64,000 bases of DNA, taken from positions 25,222-89,221 of the forward strand of contig DAOPZL010000005.1 of NCBI GenBank assembly GCA_035353395.1, in the 5' to 3' direction. Shown piece after piece: positions 60,503 through 64,000 of this stretch (positions within the stretch are counted from its first letter, which is position 1; the number at the start of each line of letters is the position of its first letter). The position numbers and the translations under genes were made by a program. Under the pieces are notes generated by a model that was not told the DNA's origin, did no database searches, and saw nothing but the letters and a program-made list of their open reading frames with translations. Source of the stretch: UBA1801 sp035353395 (GTDB lineage: Bacteria; Acidobacteriota; Holophagae; Holophagales; Holophagaceae).

Positions 60503-61403
60503 GAGGGTGTTTTAAAAAGTCTTGCATATAGAGGCCCTGGAGCCGAGATTTGGGCATGACCCGTGATCCCTATCCCAGTGACTTGAACGACAAAGAATGG
60601 GAGATTCTTCAGGCAAGGCTCCCCGCGAAGAAGGATCCGCGAGGAAGGCTGCGCAAGCAGGATCTACGCGAACTACTCAATGGGATCTTCTACCTGCTTC
60701 GGACTGGCTGCTCCTGGCGGATGTTGCCTCACGATCTTCCCCCCTGGGAGACGGTCTACAGTCAATTTCGAGCCTGGAAGCGCCAAGGCGCATGGGAAGA
60801 AGTGCATCGCACCCTGCGGGAGTTCGTCAGGATCGGGATGGGTCGAGAGCCACATCCATCGGCCCTCATCATCGACAGCCAATCGGTCAAGACGACCGAA
60901 AAAGGGGGCCTCGCGGATATGACGCGGGCAAGAAGGTCAAAGGGAGGAAAAGGCACATCCTCACGGACACCCAAGGGCTCCTCGTCAAGGTGAAGGTCCA
61001 CCCGGCGGACATCCAGGACCGGGACGGCGCTCGCCTGCTGCTGAATGCAGCCCAAGGCCAGTGCCCACGCGTTTCCCTGTTGTACGCGGATGGCGGCTAC
61101 CAAGGAGCGCTGGTCAGCTGGATCAAGGAGACAGTTGGGTGGCGGACAGAAATAGTTCGGAAGCCTTCCTGGAAGAGAGGCATGTGGTTGCCGCCGGGAG
61201 TGGAACCACCTGCTCTTCCAACGGGATTCCATGTTCTACCGCGACGATGGGTGGTGGAGCGGACATTCGCATGGATTGGCCGCTACCGGCGATTCAGCAA
61301 AGATTACGAGCAGCTTTGTGAATCCGTCGAATCGCTGATCTACATCGCGATGACACGCCTTATGCTGGCGAGGTTGGCGGCATGATTATTTTAAAACACC
61401 CAC
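60503..61403 (+). mobile_element. IS5-family insertion sequence, about 900 bp
   Basis: Ends GAGGGTGTTTTAAAA (from 60503) and the complement of GTGGGTGTTTTAAAA (to 61403) form imperfect inverted repeats. Flanking TCA occurs at 60500-60502 and 61404-61406, consistent with a three-base target duplication. The right TCA is the stop codon (TGA on the minus strand) of the chemoreceptor gene. One transposase gene fills the element. Confidence 0.83.
60556..61385 (+). CDS. IS5-family transposase, two frames joined by a -1 shift
   Basis: The first frame gives MTRDPYPSDLNDKEWEIL, LLRTGCSWRMLPHDLPPWETVY and LIIDSQSVKTTEKG. The second gives GPRGYDAGKKVKGRKRHILTDTQG, LLYADGGYQG and RRWVVERTFAWIGRYRR, containing the DDE residues. 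They join by -1 at GAAAAAGGGGGC (about 60898-60909). The junction follows the DSQSVKTTEKGG block, the same place at which the 52.7 kb relative shifts. Either programmed frameshifting or mutation would explain it. Confidence 0.85.
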
Positions 61404-63242
61404 TCAGACTTTGAATCCCGACATGGCCTGGGCGAGGTTGTTGGATACCAGGGCCAGGTCCGAGGCCGTGTGACTGATCTCGTGAACGGTCGCGGACAGT
61501 TCCTGGGTGGCCACGGCGTTCTGGCCGATCTCCCGGGCGCTCTCCTCCATCCGCTTGGCGATCTCGCTGGCCGTGCTGGACTGCTCGCGGGTCGCGACGC
61601 CGATCTCATTGATTAGTGAGGACACCCGCTTGATGGCGGCCTGGATCCGCTCCATCAGGCCGGAGATGTTCTGAACCGAGGTCACGCCGCCTTCGACCGC
61701 CACCAGGGAATCGCGGATGAGCCGCTCGATCTCCACCGCCGCTTGGTTGCTGCGCTCGGCCAGCTTGCGGACCTCCTCGGCCACTACGGAGAACCCCTTG
61801 CCCTGCTCCCCGGCCTTGGCCGCCTCGATGGCCGCGTTCAGGGAGAGCAGATTCGTCTGCTGGGCGATCTCCTGGATCACCATGACGGCAGTGGAGATCT
61901 TGGTGGAGACGTCGCGGATCTGGCTCATACCCTCGGCCGTGTCCCGGGTTCCTTGGGAGCCGGCTTCCGTGGCCTCCACCGTCTGTTCCGTGTGCTCCAC
62001 GGAGGTCCTCACGTTCCCGGCCACCTGTTCGACGCTGGCCATGAACTCCGTGATGGCGGCCGCCACGGTCTCTGTGGCCGTGTGGAGCAGTTCGCCGCTC
62101 TTGGCGATCTCCTGGGTAGTGGCGGACATCTCCTCGGCCGAGGCCGAGAGCTCCGTAGCGCCGCTGGCCACTGCCAGGGAGGCCTGGGTGACGTCCTTGA
62201 TCGTGCCCTGCAGTCCACCCAGGAAGCGGTTGAAGGCCTCCGCCGTCTGGCCAACCTCGTCGTCGCTCTGCACCGGGATCCGGCGCGTCAGATCCCCCTC
62301 GCCGCTGGCAATCTCCTGCATGGCGTTGCGGATCTGCCCGAGCCCACGCAGCATCCGCTTGAGCATCACCACGGCCAGTAGCGAGACGCCCACGCCGAAG
62401 ACCACGACCAGGCTCATGACTTTCAGGAGCAGGCTGTTGAGGGGCGCCAGTACGGCGGCGCGCTCCATCACCAGGACCAGGGACCAGTCGCTGCTGGCGA
62501 TCGGGTTCCAGAGTACCAGACTGTCTTTGCTGCCCACCTTGGCGCGCACCAGGCCATTGCTGGCCGAGCCGAGGTTCTGCACATGAGAGGCCAGATCGGC
62601 GGAGAGCTCGCCTAGCCCCTTCAGGGTGAGCTTCGTGTCAGGGTGGGCGATGATCTTGCCGTCCTTGGAGACCAGCATGGCGTAGCCGTTCCCATTCAGC
62701 TTGATGGCCAGCACGTCCTTGACCAGGCGATCGATGGAGATGTCACCGCCGACCACGGCGTCCACGCCCCCGCCTTGCTTGACGGGCGTGCAGAAGCTGA
62801 CCACCAGCTTGCCGCTGGCCGCGTCCAGGTAGGGTGGTGTGAGAATCGCCAACCCGCTGTCGGCGGCCTGGCGGTACCAGGGACGAACCGTAGGATCGTA
62901 GCCCGGAGGCATGTTCTGGGGAGACGAGAAGGAGATGTGCTTGTCCGCGTACCCGGCATAGACCAGATCGAAGTTCCCGGCCTCGACAGCCCGCTTGAAG
63001 TAGGGAATCGCTTCCTGGGTAAGGGCCACAGGAACCAGGGAGTTGATCACGGACCGTTTGGACACAACCCACTCCTCGATGAAGTGGGTGTTGCCCTCGG
63101 CCGCAGCCTGTGACTCGCTCCTGACCGAATCGAGGAGCTGGCCGCGCAGCTGGAGGTACGAGACCGTGGAGAGCAGGGCCGCCATCGCCAGGATCAGCAC
63201 GACGACGAACAGCGTCAGTTTCTTCTGCAAACTGTGGCCCAT
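61404..63242 (-). CDS. Methyl-accepting chemotaxis protein with dCACHE sensor
   Basis: 612 residues. TM1 is at about 10-32, a periplasmic double-CACHE domain follows (FDLVYAGYADKHISFSSPQNMPPGYDPTVRPWYRQA, DAVVGGDISIDRL), TM2 (LKVMSLVVVFGVGVSLLAVVML) lies near 300, then HAMP and the signalling domain with hairpin tip EIAQQTNLLSLNAAIEAAKAGEQGKGFSVVAEEVRKLAERS. dCACHE domains commonly bind amino acids; the ligand is unknown. The natural C-terminus FKV is kept although an IS element begins at the stop codon. The start has AAGGA eight bases upstream. Confidence 0.92.
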   Translation of the reverse strand: MGHSLQKKLTLFVVVLILAMAALLSTVSYLQLRGQLLDSVRSESQAAAEGNTHFIEEWVVSKRSVINSLVPVALTQEAIPYFKRAVEAGNFDLVYAGYADKHISFSSPQNMPPGYDPTVRPWYRQAADSGLAILTPPYLDAASGKLVVSFCTPVKQGGGVDAVVGGDISIDRLVKDVLAIKLNGNGYAMLVSKDGKIIAHPDTKLTLKGLGELSADLASHVQNLGSASNGLVRAKVGSKDSLVLWNPIASSDWSLVLVMERAAVLAPLNSLLLKVMSLVVVFGVGVSLLAVVMLKRMLRGLGQIRNAMQEIASGEGDLTRRIPVQSDDEVGQTAEAFNRFLGGLQGTIKDVTQASLAVASGATELSASAEEMSATTQEIAKSGELLHTATETVAAAITEFMASVEQVAGNVRTSVEHTEQTVEATEAGSQGTRDTAEGMSQIRDVSTKISTAVMVIQEIAQQTNLLSLNAAIEAAKAGEQGKGFSVVAEEVRKLAERSNQAAVEIERLIRDSLVAVEGGVTSVQNISGLMERIQAAIKRVSSLINEIGVATREQSSTASEIAKRMEESAREIGQNAVATQELSATVHEISHTASDLALVSNNLAQAMSGFKV

Positions 63243-63922
63243 GATCCATTTCCTTTCCATCGTGAGGGATGATTCCTGGTGACCTGCTTCAGTCTGGATG
63301 GAGTAACGGGATCCCAAGGAAACTCTTGAATTTTGGGGCGACAACAGAGGTTGGACGGATGGCGAGAGGTCCCGTCCGATCCGGATATGGGAGGAGCGGG
63401 CCGCCATCCTGGAACATGAAGCTGGTCTCCCCCGAGCCATAGCCGAGTCCCTCGCGGGTGTAGGCACACCGAAACAGTGACCGTCACGGGCTCCCGGAGC
63501 CTCCCCGAAAGCAGATGCGGCGTCAGGCGCGATGTCTGGCGCTGCATCTGCGCAAGCAACTACATCTTGGGCGAGCGGAATCAACCCGCGGGACGACAAT
63601 CGAGTGCGTTTCTTGTTGTTCCCGGCGACAAACCCGGTCAAGGACACTTCCATTCGCCTTGATCCAGAGGTCATGTCCCTCTCTGGCATCCGCGTGCATT
63701 CGGCGACTTTCGGGAACACGTTTGCCGCATATTTTCCGTATACAGCCGAACACGAAGAATATGATGCCGATAAAAACCAAAAGGCACCTAGATTTCTCTA
63801 AGTGCCTGAGTGGTAGCCCCAAGGGGACACTAACCCCTGCTACCGCTGTGAGAGGGGGATGCTAAGGCTATTGGTGGCCTGTCCCGAACTGTTGCGTATT
63901 TCGCATCTTCCATAAAATTCAA
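63243..63922. other. Intergenic region with hairpins upstream of chemoreceptor gene
   Basis: About 680 bases without a supported gene. At 63782-63807 there is a hairpin AGGCAC-c-TAGA / TCTA-a-GTGCCT with loop TTTC and one mismatch. At 63812-63844 GGTAG...CTACC encloses CCCC...GGGG. These could be a terminator or a recombination-site structure near the edge of an integrated element. Confidence 0.4.
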
Positions 63923-64000
63923 TCATTTGATTGTTTCTGGTCCGAGTCGATTCATACTTGTTCGGGAAGGGGTTTTTGACTCCGTTTTGACTCCATTTTG
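63923..64000 (-). CDS. C-terminal end of an unidentified protein (partial)
   Basis: On the minus strand a frame enters from the window edge and stops at TGA (63925-63923), encoding NGVKTESKTPSRTSMNRLGP then ETIK. The tandem 11-bp repeat of this stretch is in this frame. The Lys/Thr/Ser-rich tail resembles ends of tyrosine recombinases, and an element integrase would suit the neighbourhood, but 25 residues cannot prove it. Confidence 0.3.
   Translation of the reverse strand, partial: QNGVKTESKTPSRTSMNRLGPETIK

Noticed and set aside
63782..63844. CRISPR-like repeats near the window end
   Set aside because: Only single hairpins and an 11-bp tandem repeat are present; no regularly spaced repeats with spacers were seen anywhere in the window.

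Overview
The window is GC-rich bacterial chromosome (about two thirds G+C by eye) with dense, often overlapping genes and clear Shine-Dalgarno sites. The gene mix suggests a chemoheterotrophic, flagellated diderm that lives on peptides and amino acids. It includes a fused FliW next to CsrA, a HydG maturase, FHA-GGDEF and HD-GYP proteins, sigma-54 control, and an Opp transporter with several peptidases. It resembles Acidobacteriota of the class Holophagae (Geothrix/Holophaga type), but no rRNA or marker protein was compared, so the assignment is an inference.

Layout. 1-2.8 kb: signal-peptidase-like protease, PRPP synthetase and a methyltransferase. 2.85-7.6 kb (minus): a five-gene signalling operon with two hypothetical proteins, two paralogous FHA-GGDEF diguanylate cyclases and a Ser/Thr kinase. 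7.7-15 kb: tRNA-Gln, an acyl-adenylating enzyme, YjbQ, a small hydrolase, ThpR, RibF, RsmE and an RNase D-like exonuclease. 15-18.3 kb: tandem-fused FliW, CsrA, a YjfB-like motility peptide, a TM1266-family protein and HydG without its usual partners. 18.4-23.1 kb: glutamine synthetase, then a FecR / OmpA-lipoprotein / CHASE2-HD-GYP operon.

24.5-39 kb is the most coherent block. It holds a histidine phosphatase, a DUF4438 protein, isoaspartyl peptidase, D-aminopeptidase DppA, membrane dipeptidase, a complete oligopeptide ABC transporter (OppABCDF), a sigma-54 enhancer-binding regulator, a deaminase and a dimethylargininase-like hydrolase. Five 15-nt sequences with exact -24/-12 geometry (GG and GC 12 nt apart) lie upstream of these units on both strands. 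The block therefore looks like a local sigma-54 regulon for scavenging unusual peptides and arginine derivatives. A LivJ-type binding-protein gene follows. It is split only by a scaffolding artefact: 100 N between two identical 55-bp copies.

40.9-47 kb: DEAD-box helicase, an XRE-cupin regulator divergent from a RocB-type peptidase, small membrane proteins and a serine hydrolase. 47.5-51.3 kb: a tight radical SAM / receiver-zinc / acyltransferase cluster of unknown purpose. From about 52 kb the region becomes an accessory patchwork: an IS5-type remnant, several small unknown genes, an intact-looking IS630-type element, a GH130 / glycosyltransferase pair, an RHS scrap, an IS5-type element inserted exactly at the stop codon of a chemoreceptor gene, and at the window edge the last codons of a further gene. 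All three transposase genes are interrupted by frameshifts at homopolymer runs.
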